From Massilia sp. H6 (GTDB lineage: Bacteria; Pseudomonadota; Gammaproteobacteria; Burkholderiales; Burkholderiaceae_D), in contig NZ_CP103371.1 in assembly GCF_024802625.1 (NCBI RefSeq), positions 3,906,001 through 3,970,000 of the forward strand: a stretch of 64,000 bases of DNA, read 5' to 3'. The translations under genes and the position numbers were made by a program. Under the pieces are notes generated by a model, which did no database searches, was not told the DNA's origin, and saw only the letters and a program-made list of their open reading frames with translations. Of the stretch, positions 32,560 through 42,551 are shown one piece after another; the stretch's first letter is position 1, and each line of letters opens with the position of its first letter.

Positions 32560-33038
32560 CCCAATTTACCATCCGCCCCGCTACCGCCCTCGACGTCGGC
32601 CATATCCAGTCCATGATCATGGAGCTGGCCGTATTCGAAAAACTCGAACATCAGGTGGTATCCACCGAAGCGCTGCTGCACGAAGGCCTGTTCGGCGCGC
32701 GTGCATCGTGCGAAGCCATCATCGGCGAAGAAGACGGCCAGGTGGTCGCTTTCGCCCTGTTCTTCCATAATTTCTCGACCTTCCTCACCAAAAAGGGCCT
32801 GTACCTGGAAGACCTCTACGTACTGCAGTCGCACCGTGGCAAGGGCTATGGCACCAGGATGCTGGCGCGCCTGGCGCAGATCGCGGTGGAACGCGAATGC
32901 GGGCGCTTCGAGTGGTCGGTGCTGGACTGGAACGAGCCGGCCATCCGGTTCTACAAGTCGATGGGTGCGGACGTCATGCCGGACTGGCGTATCTGCCGCC
33001 TCACTGGCGCCACCCTCACCGCCATGGCAGAACGCTGA
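32556..33038 (+). CDS. GNAT-family N-acetyltransferase
   Basis: 160 residues. RPATALDVGHIQSMIMELAVFEKLEHQV at the N-terminus, LYLEDLYVLQSHRGKGYGTRMLARLAQIA (the acetyl-CoA-binding R/Q-x2-G-x-G/A, here HRGKGYG) and FEWSVLDWNEPAIRFYKSMGADVMPDWRICRL are typical of GNAT enzymes of the polyamine N-acetyltransferase type. Substrate not assignable. Overlaps the EamA gene by four bases and is likely co-expressed with it. Confidence 0.9.
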   Translation: MTQFTIRPATALDVGHIQSMIMELAVFEKLEHQVVSTEALLHEGLFGARASCEAIIGEEDGQVVAFALFFHNFSTFLTKKGLYLEDLYVLQSHRGKGYGTRMLARLAQIAVERECGRFEWSVLDWNEPAIRFYKSMGADVMPDWRICRLTGATLTAMAER

Positions 33039-33058
33039 CACGGCGGCACAAAGAAAAA

Positions 33059-33084
33059 CCCACGGGACCGGAAGGCACCGTGGG
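33059..33084 (+). terminator. Hairpin after the GNAT gene
   Basis: CCCACGG (33059-33065) and CCGTGGG (33078-33084) pair perfectly, 20 bp past the GNAT stop. It is the first of two consecutive hairpins. Confidence 0.5.
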
Positions 33085-33088
33085 CGAA

Positions 33089-33106
33089 CCCATTTTTACA
33101 AATGGG
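33089..33106. terminator. AT-rich hairpin, second terminator element
   Basis: CCCATTT (33089-33095) and AAATGGG (33100-33106) form a 7-bp stem with loop TTAC. It lies between convergent genes and could act on either strand. Confidence 0.45.
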
Positions 33107-33341
33107 GAGGGGAGATGGTGAATCACACAGCTGAACTATAAAGCCGCTTTCTTAAAGTGGGATTAACGAGCGGGATTCATTCATGCATGCGGTTACCATG
33201 CTCGCCGCCTTGTCATACCCAGTAAGGTCATCATTCCTTAGCTGGAAACTGGCGCTTTGACGGCAATCAAGAAAAGCGAGGTCAGCTGCGGATAAGTCGG
33301 CAAGCACGACGAAACAGCTCCCTGTCCGTCTGCGCCGCGCC

Positions 33342-34565
33342 TTATCCGGGGGAGAGATGGGCGGGACGCAGCACGCCGCCGTTGACCACCGCGCGGCAGG
33401 GGTTCAAGCCCATCGCATAGGCCAGGTCGGCCGGGCGGGCGATATCCCACAAGGCCAGGTCGGCCACCTTTCCGGTTTCCAGCGTCCCGATCTCGCCGTC
33501 CAGGCCAAGCGCGCGCGCGGCGTGGCAGGTAGCGCCCAGCAGCGCCTCTTGCGGTGTCAGGCGCCACATGGTGCACGCCATGTTCATCGCCAGCAGCAGT
33601 GAACTCATGGGCGAGGTACCAGGATTGCAATCGGTGGCCACCGCCATCGGCACGCCGGCAGCGCGCAGCGCGGCGATTGGCGGCGGCGTGGTCTCGCGCA
33701 AGAAGTAATAGGCCCCCGGTAGCAGCACCGCCACGGTGCCGGCACGCGCCATCGCCTCGATGCCCTCTGGCGTGATGTGTTCGAGGTGGTCGGCCGACAG
33801 GCCGCCGAAGCGCGCCACCAGCTCGGCGCCGCCCTGGCTGGATAACTGTTCGGCATGCAGCTTGACCGGCAGGCCGAGCTTGTGCGCGGCGGCGAATACG
33901 CGCTCGGTCTGGGCAAGCGTAAAGCCGATCCGTTCGCAGAAAGCGTCCACCGCATCGATCAGGCCCTGGGCGGCGAGCTGCGGCAGCATGCGCTCGCACA
34001 GTTCATCGACATAGGCGTCGGGCCGGCCGGCGAATTCGGGCGGCAGAGCGTGGGCGCCCAGGAAGGTGCTAGCAACCCGCACCGGCAGGCGCTGCGCGAG
34101 CTCGCGCGCGGCGCGCAGCATGCGTTCTTCGGCGGCCAGCTCCAGGCCGTAGCCCGATTTGATTTCGATGGTGGTCACGCCTTCGGACAGGAGCTGGGCC
34201 ACCCGCGGCAGGCTCTGGGCCAGCAGCGACCCGGCATCGGCCTGGCGCGTGGCGCGTACCGTCGACATGATGCCGCCGCCCTGGCGGGCGATGTCTTCGT
34301 AGGTGGCGCCGTTCAGACGCGCTTCCCATTCGTCGCTACGGTTGCCGGCGTGGACGATGTGGGTGTGGCAGTCGACCAGGCCCGGCGTCATCCACATGCC
34401 GCCGCAATCGTGTTCGGTCGCCGCCGCTGGTGCATCGCCGAGCGCGCCGAGCCAGGCAATGCGCCCGTCTTTCACCGCCAGTGCGGCATCTAGCATCTCG
34501 CCGTAGCCGTCCACCATCGTGGCCAGGCGCACGTTGATAAACAGCAGGTCCGCCATCTCACTCAT
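33342..34565 (-). CDS. hutI: Imidazolonepropionase HutI
   Basis: 407 residues. Amidohydrolase-fold metal site in [16 protein letters not shown], substrate/active-site segments [19 protein letters not shown] and [20 protein letters not shown], then [10 protein letters not shown] and the metal Asp in [16 protein letters not shown]. It hydrolyses 4-imidazolone-5-propionate to N-formiminoglutamate, step three of histidine breakdown. The start at 34565 overlaps hutD by eight bases; an ATG three codons downstream is an alternative. It is the last gene of the hut operon. Confidence 0.96.
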   Translation of the reverse strand: MSEMADLLFINVRLATMVDGYGEMLDAALAVKDGRIAWLGALGDAPAAATEHDCGGMWMTPGLVDCHTHIVHAGNRSDEWEARLNGATYEDIARQGGGIMSTVRATRQADAGSLLAQSLPRVAQLLSEGVTTIEIKSGYGLELAAEERMLRAARELAQRLPVRVASTFLGAHALPPEFAGRPDAYVDELCERMLPQLAAQGLIDAVDAFCERIGFTLAQTERVFAAAHKLGLPVKLHAEQLSSQGGAELVARFGGLSADHLEHITPEGIEAMARAGTVAVLLPGAYYFLRETTPPPIAALRAAGVPMAVATDCNPGTSPMSSLLLAMNMACTMWRLTPQEALLGATCHAARALGLDGEIGTLETGKVADLALWDIARPADLAYAMGLNPCRAVVNGGVLRPAHLSPG

Positions 34566-35160
34566 ACGCGGCTTCGTCTTCTTCGTTGTGATACCAGACG
34601 TCGACGATATAGATCAGCGCCTGCCCTGCTTCGAGCTTCCAGATCGAGCCGGCAGGAAGCACCACCGCGTCGAAGCGCACCAGGCCGATACGCTCCTTTT
34701 CGTTGCGCAGTTCCAGCGTCTCGCCTTCGGCCAGGAACAGCACGGTGACGTCGGCGCGCGCCACGAAGGTCGAGGTACCGGTGAGCCGGCGCCGCCCGAA
34801 GGTGTGGTAGCAGCGGTCGCTGCGCGTCATCGCATTGAAGTCGGTGCTGCCGCCGCGGTTGAGTTTTGCCGTGACGTGCGAACTACCGTCGAAGGCGATC
34901 ACCGGATCGCCGTCGGTCACCAGCACCGGGTCGCCGTCGATATCGAGCGTCATGCCATGCCCTTCGACCAGCGCCAGCGTGCGGTCCACGCCGGGAAACT
35001 GCGAGAACGCGCCGTCTTTCTCGATGGTGGCGAGGCTCACGCGCCAGTCGAAATCCTCGAAGCCCGAATCGGGCGGCCCGATGGCGATTTCGGTCGTGCT
35101 GCCGCCGCCGTTTTTCCACGGCACCGGCGACAGACTAGCGAATTGGATCAGTACAGTCAT
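34558..35160 (-). CDS. hutD: HutD/Ves family protein
   Basis: 200 residues, cupin-like beta fold of the HutD family: [51 protein letters not shown] and [20 protein letters not shown]. HutD is common in proteobacterial hut operons; it has been proposed to tune or bound hut flux, but the biochemical role is not settled. The start overlaps the hutF stop by four bases (ATGA), and the stop overlaps hutI, so it is embedded in the operon. Confidence 0.92.
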   Translation of the reverse strand: MTVLIQFASLSPVPWKNGGGSTTEIAIGPPDSGFEDFDWRVSLATIEKDGAFSQFPGVDRTLALVEGHGMTLDIDGDPVLVTDGDPVIAFDGSSHVTAKLNRGGSTDFNAMTRSDRCYHTFGRRRLTGTSTFVARADVTVLFLAEGETLELRNEKERIGLVRFDAVVLPAGSIWKLEAGQALIYIVDVWYHNEEDEAAYE

Positions 35161-36536
35161 TGGCTCACCTCGCGTAATTCATGAACGGCTTGTCGGTAGC
35201 GCTGCGCGATCGCATCCTGCGCCATGTGGCGGCCAGCCTGCACCACCCAGCGCCCGCCGCACAGCACATCGCGCACCAGGTTATCGTTACCGCAAAACAG
35301 GAAGCGCCCGAGTACGTCTGCGTCCGCCACCCCATCGAGGTTCGGATGCGTCCCGTCCAGCACCAGGAGGTCGGCACGCCGGCCCTGCTCGAGCGCGCCG
35401 ACCTTGCGCCCGGTCGCCTGGGCGCCGCCGCGCAATGCAGCTTGCCACAAGTACTGGCCGATGTCGCGCTGTTCTGGTGTGAACGCGATATTGCGGCGCT
35501 GGTGCCTGAGCCGCTGGCCATATTCCAGCCAGCGCAATTCCTCGACCGGACTGTGCGATACATGGCTGTCGCTGCCGATGCCAAAGCGCCCGCCCGCCTC
35601 GATATAGTCTTGCAGCGGAAACAGGCCGTCGCCCAGGTTGGCCTCGGTGGTCGGGCACAAGCCGGCGATGGCGCCGCTGCGGGCCAGCGCGCGGGTTTCG
35701 TCCGCGTTGAGGTGGGTGGCATGCACCAGGCACCAGCGTTCGTCCACGCCGATATGCTCCATCAGGTACTCGACCGGGCGGCGTCTGGTGTGGGCGATGC
35801 TTTGCTCGACCTCGGCCTGCTGCTCGGCGATATGGATATGCAGCGGGCGTCCGGCCGGCAAGCCGGCGGCCAGCTCGCGCACTTGTTCAATGCTGGCCGC
35901 GCGCAGCGAGTGCGGCGCGGCGCCGACCTCGAGCTGCGGACCGCGCAGCACGCCGAGCGCATCGACGATGCCGAGGATGTCGTCGACGCCGGTGCGAAAG
36001 CGCTGCTGCTGCGGGCGCAGTGGCTGCTCGCCGAAACCGGCATGGCTGTACAGCACCGGCAGCAGCGTCACCCCCATGCCGGTGGCGTGTCCGGCGGCCG
36101 CGATGCGTTCGGCGGTTTCGGCCGGGCGCGCATACGCTTGGCCGCCCGGTGCGCGCTGCAGGTAATGAAATTCGCACAGCGAGGTATAACCGTGGCGCAG
36201 GCATTCCGAAAACAGCTGGGCGGCGATTGCCTCGATTTGCTCGGGCGTGATGCGCGCGGCGAAACGGTACATCAGGTCGCGCCAGGTCCAGAAGCTGTCG
36301 TGGCCACCATCGGCGCCCGCCGCGGCGCGCTCGGTGAGCCCGCCCAGCGCGCGCTGGAAGGCGTGCGAATGCAGGTTGACCATGCCCGGCACCACGTAGT
36401 CGGCGCGCGCCACGCCCAGCGGCGGCGCGGCCTGAGGCGCCACGCGGGTCAGCTCGCCATGCACGTCCCATTCGAGCAGCACGTCGCGCTGCCAGCCTTG
36501 CGGCAGCAGTGCATGGCGGGCGAACAAGGCCCTCAT
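35157..36536 (-). CDS. hutF: Formimidoylglutamate deiminase HutF
   Basis: 459 residues. Amidohydrolase metal ligands are seen in PGMVNLHSHAFQRAL (H-x-H), PLHIHIAEQ, LVHATHLN and GIGSDSHVSHS. HutF converts N-formiminoglutamate to N-formylglutamate plus ammonia, and HutG then releases formate. Its presence with hutG, and the absence of a separate formiminoglutamase, mark the five-step pathway. The true start is the ATG at 36536, overlapping the hutG stop; the 745-residue open frame that extends further is a shadow of hutG. Confidence 0.95.
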   Translation of the reverse strand: MRALFARHALLPQGWQRDVLLEWDVHGELTRVAPQAAPPLGVARADYVVPGMVNLHSHAFQRALGGLTERAAAGADGGHDSFWTWRDLMYRFAARITPEQIEAIAAQLFSECLRHGYTSLCEFHYLQRAPGGQAYARPAETAERIAAAGHATGMGVTLLPVLYSHAGFGEQPLRPQQQRFRTGVDDILGIVDALGVLRGPQLEVGAAPHSLRAASIEQVRELAAGLPAGRPLHIHIAEQQAEVEQSIAHTRRRPVEYLMEHIGVDERWCLVHATHLNADETRALARSGAIAGLCPTTEANLGDGLFPLQDYIEAGGRFGIGSDSHVSHSPVEELRWLEYGQRLRHQRRNIAFTPEQRDIGQYLWQAALRGGAQATGRKVGALEQGRRADLLVLDGTHPNLDGVADADVLGRFLFCGNDNLVRDVLCGGRWVVQAGRHMAQDAIAQRYRQAVHELREVSQ

Positions 36537-37321
36537 GCGCGCACCCAGTCGGCGGCCGCGCCGATCATGGCGCGCAGCAGCGGCTGCACCTGCGCCGCCA
36601 CCTCGGGACGGTAGTCGAAGGGCGCCGCCTCGTTCATGTACAGGCATTGGCACATCTCGAGCTGGATCGCGTGCACATTGTCCTGCGGCTGGCCGTAGTG
36701 GCGGGTGATGTGGCCGCCCTTGAAGCGCCCGTTGACGGCAATGCTGAAACGGTCCTGCGCCCGCGCGACGCCAACCACCGCCTGCTCCAGGCCGGGTGCG
36801 CAGGAGGCGCCGTCGGCGGTGCCGAAATTCAGGTCGGGCAGGCGGCCCTCGAAGAAGCGCGGCACGCTGGAGGCGATCGAATGGGCGTCCCACAGCACCA
36901 CGCGGCCGAACTCGGCCTTCAGGCGGTCGAGTTCGGCGCGCAACTGGGCGTGGTAGGGCATCCAGTAGCGCTGCAGGCGGCGCTGCACCTCCGCCTCGTC
37001 CGGCGTGCGGCCCGGCAGGTAGAGGGGCTCGCGGCCGAAGGTATCGACCGGGCACAGCCCCGTGGTGTCCATCCCCGGGTACAGATTGGTGTTCTCCGGC
37101 GGGCGGTTCAGGTCGATCAGGTAGCGCGACCAGCGCGCCGAGATGGTCGACACGCCCATCTCTTCCAGGAAGCCGTAGAGTTCGGGCAGGTGCCAGTCGG
37201 TGTCCGCGCGCGCTGCCGCGCAGGGCGACATCAATCCTGCTACCTCGTCCGGGATATCGGTGCCCGCGTGGGGCATCGACACCAGTACCGGAAGCCTGCC
37301 TGCCTTGAACCGAAAATCCAT
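36533..37321 (-). CDS. hutG: N-formylglutamate deformylase HutG
   Basis: 262 residues. MDFRFKAGRLPVLVSMPHAGTDIP is the family N-terminus; YLIDLNRPPENTNLYPGMDTTGLCP, VLWDAHSIAS and the C-terminal segment NGRFKGGHITRHYGQP are conserved. It cleaves N-formylglutamate to glutamate and formate, ending the pathway. The ATG at 37321 follows GGAGGGG; an upstream start at 37375 would run into hutH and adds no family sequence. Spacing to hutH is 20 bp. Confidence 0.95.
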   Translation of the reverse strand: MDFRFKAGRLPVLVSMPHAGTDIPDEVAGLMSPCAAARADTDWHLPELYGFLEEMGVSTISARWSRYLIDLNRPPENTNLYPGMDTTGLCPVDTFGREPLYLPGRTPDEAEVQRRLQRYWMPYHAQLRAELDRLKAEFGRVVLWDAHSIASSVPRFFEGRLPDLNFGTADGASCAPGLEQAVVGVARAQDRFSIAVNGRFKGGHITRHYGQPQDNVHAIQLEMCQCLYMNEAAPFDYRPEVAAQVQPLLRAMIGAAADWVRA

Positions 37322-37341
37322 TGCCCCTCCTGGGTGGTGTG

Positions 37342-38907
37342 TTACGGGTGTAATGCGACGAACAATTCCTTGCACGTGGCCGACAGCTCGCCATTGACTA
37401 CCATCGTGCGGGCGGCCTCGATGTCCGGCGCGAAGAAGCGGTCGGCATCATACGGGGCTACCTGCGCGCGCAGCTGCGCATGCACGTGCTCGAGGTGGCT
37501 TGACGTGCGCAGCGGACGGTGAAATTCGATGCCCTGCGCCGCCGCCAGCAGCTCGATTCCCACGATGACCGAGGTATTGTGCGCCATCTGGTCCAGACGG
37601 CGCGCCGCGAAGGTGGCCATGCTGACATGGTCTTCCTGGTTGGCCGAGGTCGGCAGGCTATCGACGCTGGCCGGATGGGCCAGCGACTTGTTCTCGGACG
37701 CCAGCGCCGCTGCGGTGACGTGGGCGATCATGAAGCCCGAATTCAGGCCCGGCTCGCGCACCAGGAAGGCGGGCAGGCCGGACAGGTTGGCGTCGATCAG
37801 CAGCGCGATACGGCGCTCGGACAGCGCACCGATCTCGGCGATGGCCAGGGCCAGCGTGTCGGCGGCAAAGGCCACCGGCTCGGCATGGAAATTACCGCCC
37901 GAGAGGATGTCGCCGGACGCGGCGACATCCGGCGCCCCTGGGAACAGCAGCGGATTATCGGTGACGGCATTGGCTTCGATCAGCAAGGTGCGGCCGGCGT
38001 TGGCGATGATGTCCATCGCCGCGCCCATTACCTGCGGCTGGCAGCGCAGGCTGTACGGGTCTTGCACGCGCTCGTCGCCAACCAGGTGCGAGGCGCGGAT
38101 CGCGCTGCCCGCCACCAGCTCGCGGTAGATGCCGGCGGCCGTGATCTGGCCCGGCTGGCCGCGTACCGCGTGGATGCGCGCATCGAACGGCGCGTCGCTG
38201 CCGCGCGCGGCGTCGAGCGAGAGCGCCCCCGCCACCATGCCCGCTTCCAGCACGCGCTCGGCCATGAACAGGCCGTGCAGCGCCAGCGCGGTTGACACCT
38301 GGGTACCGTTGATCAGGGCCAGGCCTTCTTTCGCGCCCAGTGTCACCGGAGCAATCCCGGCGGCGTCGAGCGCGTCCATCGCCTCGACGATCTCGCCGCG
38401 ATAGCGCACCGGGCCCACGCCCAGCATCGCCAGCGTCATGTGGGCCAGTGGCGCCAAATCGCCCGAGGCGCCGACCGAGCCCTGGCAGGGAATCGCCGGC
38501 ATGATGCCCGCGTTGTACAGCGCGACCAGGGTCTCGATGATGACCGGACGCACGCCGGAATAGCCGCGTGCCAGGCTGCCGATCTTGGTCAGCATGATCA
38601 GGCGCACGATGTTGTCCGCGATCAGCGGACCGGTACCGACCGCATGCGACAGGATCAGGTTGCGCTGCAGCGCGGCCAGCTGCTCGTTCGGAATATGGGC
38701 CTTGGCCAGGATGCCGAAACCGGTGTTGATGCCATATGCCGGGTCGCCCTTGGCGACGATGGCGTCGACCAGCGCGAGCGAAGCCTGCACTGCCGGCCAG
38801 GCGCTGGGCGCCAGGGTGAGCGGCGCGTGGCCGGCCCAGACCGCGCGCAGGTCGTGTAAGCCCAGCTGGCCGGGTTGAAGGGTAATACCGTGGTTGGTCT
38901 GGTTCAT
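37342..38907 (-). CDS. hutH: Histidine ammonia-lyase HutH
   Basis: 521 residues. The A-S-G tripeptide that cyclises to the MIO cofactor lies in [20 protein letters not shown]. Other conserved segments are [45 protein letters not shown] and [16 protein letters not shown]. HutH eliminates ammonia from L-histidine to give urocanate. Start [15 protein letters not shown]; it begins 10 bp after the hutU stop, so it is co-transcribed. Confidence 0.97.
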   Translation of the reverse strand: MNQTNHGITLQPGQLGLHDLRAVWAGHAPLTLAPSAWPAVQASLALVDAIVAKGDPAYGINTGFGILAKAHIPNEQLAALQRNLILSHAVGTGPLIADNIVRLIMLTKIGSLARGYSGVRPVIIETLVALYNAGIMPAIPCQGSVGASGDLAPLAHMTLAMLGVGPVRYRGEIVEAMDALDAAGIAPVTLGAKEGLALINGTQVSTALALHGLFMAERVLEAGMVAGALSLDAARGSDAPFDARIHAVRGQPGQITAAGIYRELVAGSAIRASHLVGDERVQDPYSLRCQPQVMGAAMDIIANAGRTLLIEANAVTDNPLLFPGAPDVAASGDILSGGNFHAEPVAFAADTLALAIAEIGALSERRIALLIDANLSGLPAFLVREPGLNSGFMIAHVTAAALASENKSLAHPASVDSLPTSANQEDHVSMATFAARRLDQMAHNTSVIVGIELLAAAQGIEFHRPLRTSSHLEHVHAQLRAQVAPYDADRFFAPDIEAARTMVVNGELSATCKELFVALHP

Positions 38908-38917
38908 ACGTTCGCTC

Positions 38918-40621
38918 TTACTTGATCATCGGAAGGTTCAGGCCGTTGCGCCTGGCCGTGTCGATCGCGCTCTGGTAGCCGGCGTCGGCATGGCGCATCA
39001 CGCCCGAGCCGCTGTCATTGACCAGGACCCGCGCCAGGCGTTCGCTGGCGGCGTCGCTGCCATCGGCCACGATCACCACGCCCGAGTGCTGCGAATAGCC
39101 CATGCCTACCCCGCCGCCATGGTGCAGCGACACCCAGGTGGCGCCGCCGGCGGTGTTGAGCAGGGCGTTGAGCAGCGGCCAGTCAGAGACCGCATCGGTG
39201 CCGTCGCGCATTGCTTCGGTTTCGCGGTTCGGGCTGGCAACCGAACCGGTATCGAGGTGGTCGCGGCCGATCACGATCGGCGCTTTCAGCTCGCCGCTGC
39301 GGACCATCTCGTTGAAGGCCAGGCCGGCCAGATGGCGCTCGCCCAGGCCGAGCCAGCAGATACGCGCCGGCAGGCCCTGGAAGGCGATGCGCTCGCGCGC
39401 CATGTCGAGCCAGCGGTGTACCTGCGCGTTCTGCGGAAACAGCTCCTTGATCTTGGCGTCGGTCTTGTAGATATCTTCCGGGTCGCCCGACAGCGCCACC
39501 CAGCGAAACGGGCCGCGGCCTTCGCAGAACTGGGGACGGATATAGGCTGGCACGAAGCCGGGGAAGTCGAAGGCATTCTCGACGCCCTGGTCTTTCGCCA
39601 CCTGGCGAATGTTGTTGCCGTAGTCGACCGCGTGGCAGCCCATCGCCTTGAAGTCGAGGATGGCGCGCACGTGGAGCGCGCACGATGCGGCGGCATCGGC
39701 CACCAGCCGCGCGTGCTGGCCAGGGTCCTGCTGGGCGGCCTTCCATTCTTGCACCGTCCAGCCGCTCGGCAGGTAGCCATTGACCAGGTCGTGCGCCGAG
39801 GTCTGGTCGGTGACCAGGTCGGGCTTGATGCCGCCTGCCCGCGCGCGCCGCACCAGCTCCGGCAGCACGTCGGCGGCATTGCCGAGCAGGCCGATGGAAA
39901 CAGCTGCGCGTTGCTCGACCGCGTGCTTGATCATGGCCAGCGCCTCGTCGATGTCTTTTGCCTGTCGGTCGAGGTAGCGGGTGCGCAGGCGGAAATCGAT
40001 GCTGGCCTGCTGGCATTCAACCGTCAGCGACGCTGCCCCCGCGAAGCTCGCGGCCAGCGGCTGGGCGCCGCCCATGCCGCCCAGGCCCGCGGTCAGGATC
40101 CAGCGCCCGGCCATGTCGCCGCCAAAGTGCTGGCGGCCGGCTTCGGCGAAGGTCTCGTAGGTGCCCTGCACGATGCCCTGGGTGCCGATATAGATCCAGC
40201 TGCCAGCGGTCATCTGGCCGTACATGAACAGACCCTTGCGGTCGAGCTCATTGAAATGGTCCCAGTCGGCCCACTTTGGCACCAGGTTGGAGTTCGCCAG
40301 CAGCACGCGCGGCGCGTCCGGGTGGGTGCGGAATACGCCGACCGGCTTGCCGGACTGGATCAGGAGGGTTTCGTTGTCTTCGAGTTCGCGCAGCGAGGCC
40401 AAAATCTGGTCATAGCATTCCCAGTTGCGGGCAGCGCGTCCGATGCCGCCGTAGACCACCAGCGCCTGCGGATTTTCCGCGACCTCGGCGTCGAGATTGT
40501 TCTGGATCATGCGGTAAGCGGCTTCGGTGAGCCAGCTCTTGCAGGAAAGCTCGGTGCCGCGCGGGGCGCGGATGGATCGGGTCGGATCGAAGCGTGGGTC
40601 TTGCGACGTTGGTTGGCTCAT
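38918..40621 (-). CDS. hutU: Urocanate hydratase HutU
   Basis: 567 residues. Urocanase signatures include [62 protein letters not shown], the NAD-binding [15 protein letters not shown] region and [15 protein letters not shown]. It hydrates urocanate to imidazolonepropionate using tightly bound NAD. The ATG at 40621 has AGGAG upstream; the longer frame's nine extra residues fall in the leader. It is the first gene of the hut operon, so its promoter and operator control the pathway. Confidence 0.97.
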   Translation of the reverse strand: MSQPTSQDPRFDPTRSIRAPRGTELSCKSWLTEAAYRMIQNNLDAEVAENPQALVVYGGIGRAARNWECYDQILASLRELEDNETLLIQSGKPVGVFRTHPDAPRVLLANSNLVPKWADWDHFNELDRKGLFMYGQMTAGSWIYIGTQGIVQGTYETFAEAGRQHFGGDMAGRWILTAGLGGMGGAQPLAASFAGAASLTVECQQASIDFRLRTRYLDRQAKDIDEALAMIKHAVEQRAAVSIGLLGNAADVLPELVRRARAGGIKPDLVTDQTSAHDLVNGYLPSGWTVQEWKAAQQDPGQHARLVADAAASCALHVRAILDFKAMGCHAVDYGNNIRQVAKDQGVENAFDFPGFVPAYIRPQFCEGRGPFRWVALSGDPEDIYKTDAKIKELFPQNAQVHRWLDMARERIAFQGLPARICWLGLGERHLAGLAFNEMVRSGELKAPIVIGRDHLDTGSVASPNRETEAMRDGTDAVSDWPLLNALLNTAGGATWVSLHHGGGVGMGYSQHSGVVIVADGSDAASERLARVLVNDSGSGVMRHADAGYQSAIDTARRNGLNLPMIK

Positions 40622-40651
40622 GGCGGCTCCTGGGTGGAAGTGCAGCAATGA

Positions 40652-40680
40652 AGTCTAGGTTGTCTATACAACCAAGTCAA
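40652..40680 (-). promoter_or_regulatory. hut operon promoter
   Basis: On the minus strand TTGACT (40680-40675) and TAGACT (40657-40652) are 17 bp apart, giving five of six and four of six sigma-70 consensus bases. Predicted transcription start is near 40645, leaving a leader of about 25 bases before hutU. Confidence 0.65.
40658..40673. promoter_or_regulatory. HutC operator in the hut promoter spacer
   Basis: Sixteen bases with perfect 6-bp arms GGTTGT and ACAACC around CTAT. This is the TTGT-N4-ACAA type palindrome bound by HutC/GntR-family hut repressors, in which urocanate releases the repressor. It fills the 17-bp gap between the -35 and -10 boxes, so binding would block RNA polymerase directly. 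A hutC gene is present at 43765-44481. Confidence 0.75.
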
Positions 40681-40706
40681 CCGGTTTTGGTGCGCGCTTT
40701 GCGCTG

Positions 40707-40746
40707 CCCCGCTGGATCGGCAGGAACACCTGCCCATCCAGCGGGG
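40707..40746 (-). terminator. Long hairpin between the amidohydrolase gene and hutU
   Basis: An 11-bp stem, CCCCGCTGGAT (40707-40717) with ATCCAGCGGGG (40736-40746), continues after a C-C mismatch into GGCAGG/CCTGCC with loop AACA. It begins 17 bp after the amidohydrolase stop. No T-run follows on the minus strand, so it is a stability element or an atypical terminator insulating the hut operon. Confidence 0.6.
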
Positions 40747-40762
40747 TGCGCCGGTTGAATCC

Positions 40763-42442
40763 CTATTTCTTGAACACCTGCCTGCCGCCGACCCAGGTCT
40801 CGAGCACGCCGGTCTTGTGGATGTCGTAAGTCGGCATCTTGAACAGATCGCGGTCGATCACGATGAAGTCGGCTTGCTTGCCCGGCTCCAGCGAGCCCAG
40901 GGTGTTTTCCTGGTGGCCGGCATAGGCCGCATCGAGCGTGAAGCAGCGGAAGGCTTCCTTGAGCGACATCGCCTGGTTCGGGTACCAGCCGGCCACTGGC
41001 TGGCCGCTGGCGTCCATGCGGGTGACGGCGGCGTGAATGCCGAAGAAGGGGTTGGGCGACTCCACCGGGAAATCCGAGCCGCAGGCAATGCGCGAGCCCT
41101 GGTGCAGGAAGCTGCGCCAGGCATAGGCGCCCTTGATGCGTTCCGGCCCGACCCGGTTTTCGGCCATGTTCTTGTCGGACGTGGCGTGGGTCGGCTGCAT
41201 CGACGGAATGATGCCGATCGATTTGAAGCGCGCAATGTCGCCTGGCGCGACGACCTGGGCGTGCTCGATGCGGTGGCGCTGGGCACCGCTATTGGTGGCA
41301 GCGACCTGCTTCTTGTAGATGTCGAGGATCTGCTTGTTGCCGGCGTCGCCAATGGCATGCACGTTGACCTGGTAACCCTTGCGCATGGCCTTGGTCATCA
41401 TGGCGTCCATCTGGGCGGTCTTGAAGAACAGCAGGCCGTGCGAATGCGCTTCGTCGCTGTACGGCTTGACGAGCGCGGCGCCGCGGCTGCCCAGCGCGCC
41501 GTCGGAATACAGCTTGACCGCGCGCAGCGCATACATGCCGTTGGCGTAATCGCGCAGTGGTCCATTTTTTGCCAACTGGTCAAAATCCTTGTCGGTGCCG
41601 CCGATCATGCCGTAGATGCGTGCAGTCAGCTTGTTGTCGTCGGCGTAAGCGCGGTACAGGCGGTCTTCGGCCACGCTGACGCCGGCATCGTGCACGCTGG
41701 TCAAGCCGACCCGGGCGATTTCCTGCAGCGAACGCTCCAGCACCTTGCGGCCCTCGGCCTCGGTCTGGGTTGGCATCACTTTCGTGACCAGCTCCTGTGC
41801 GGCGTCGATCAGCACGCCGGTGGCCTCGCCATTGGCATCGCGCTCGATCTTGCCGCCGGCCGGATCGGGCGTGGATTTCGTGATGCCGGCCAGCGCCAGC
41901 GCGCGGCTGTTGGCCCAGCCGGCGTGACTGTCGACGCGCTCGAGCCATACCGGGCGGCTCGATTCGACCGGATCCAGGTCGGCGGCGGTGGGGAAGCGCC
42001 CCAGCTTCCAGTTTTCCTGGTTCCAGCCGCGGCCGCGGATCCAGGCCAGGCCCGGATGCGCGCGCGCATAGGTGGCGATGGCGGCGGTCGCATCGGCCAG
42101 CGAGGTGGTGCCGGACAAATCGAGCTGGGTCAGTTGCTGGCCCAGGCCGAATACGTGGCCGTGGGCGTCGATCAGGCCTGGCAGCACGGTACGGCCACCC
42201 ATGTCCACCTGGCGCGCGCCCGGTGCCCTGGCAGCGACCTCGGCGGCCGTGCCGACAGCCGTGATGCGCCCCTTGTCGTCATAGGCCAGCGCGCTGAACT
42301 GCACCAGCTCGCCTTTGCTGTTGAGGGTGTAGCCGTTGGCGTTGGCAATGACCGTGTCGGCGTGGGCCGCTGCCGTCACACCAAGGACGCCGAGGCCGGC
42401 AAGGACAATCAGGGAAGACAGGGGGGACCGGCGCGCGCGCAT
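40763..42442 (-). CDS. Secreted YtcJ/NfdA-like amidohydrolase (Amidohydro_3)
   Basis: 559 residues. A signal peptide at 1-28 ends in AAAHA. The metal-dependent amidohydrolase core shows PGLIDAHGHVFGLGQQL (H-x-H), RLVVKLYSDGALGSRGAALV-like KLYSDGALGSRG with the family Lys region, VNVHAIGDAGNKQIL, HRIEHAQVV and the Asp in IACGSDFPVE. The family includes N-substituted formamide deformylase and exoenzyme regulatory protein AepA; the substrate here is unknown. It sits between hutU and ada on the same strand but is fenced off by a hairpin on the hut side. Confidence 0.85.
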   Translation of the reverse strand: MRARRSPLSSLIVLAGLGVLGVTAAAHADTVIANANGYTLNSKGELVQFSALAYDDKGRITAVGTAAEVAARAPGARQVDMGGRTVLPGLIDAHGHVFGLGQQLTQLDLSGTTSLADATAAIATYARAHPGLAWIRGRGWNQENWKLGRFPTAADLDPVESSRPVWLERVDSHAGWANSRALALAGITKSTPDPAGGKIERDANGEATGVLIDAAQELVTKVMPTQTEAEGRKVLERSLQEIARVGLTSVHDAGVSVAEDRLYRAYADDNKLTARIYGMIGGTDKDFDQLAKNGPLRDYANGMYALRAVKLYSDGALGSRGAALVKPYSDEAHSHGLLFFKTAQMDAMMTKAMRKGYQVNVHAIGDAGNKQILDIYKKQVAATNSGAQRHRIEHAQVVAPGDIARFKSIGIIPSMQPTHATSDKNMAENRVGPERIKGAYAWRSFLHQGSRIACGSDFPVESPNPFFGIHAAVTRMDASGQPVAGWYPNQAMSLKEAFRCFTLDAAYAGHQENTLGSLEPGKQADFIVIDRDLFKMPTYDIHKTGVLETWVGGRQVFKK

Positions 42443-42477
42443 ATGCTTTTCTTTTCTCCGTATTGAAGGGATTCCAG

Positions 42478-42500
42478 GCCTGGTGGGCGTGGCACCAGGC
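42478..42500 (-). terminator. Hairpin between ada and the amidohydrolase gene
   Basis: GCCTGGTG (42478-42485) and CACCAGGC (42493-42500) pair with a seven-base loop, 52 bp past the ada stop and 36 bp before the amidohydrolase ATG. A T-rich stretch (AAAAGAAAAG on the minus strand) follows only weakly. Confidence 0.4.
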
Positions 42501-42551
42501 AGTGTATCGCAATGCCGGCAGCCGGAACAGCGCCCGGAGCCGAGCCGGGCC

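Larger units (their letters stand above)
33039..33341. other. Intergenic region between the GNAT gene and hutI
   Basis: This 303-bp spacer separates two convergent genes. Its first 70 bp hold the two terminator hairpins listed separately. The rest, about 33,110-33,341, shows no promoter, repeat or small gene that I can support; one long minus-strand frame crosses it but is a shadow of hutI. Confidence 0.6.
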
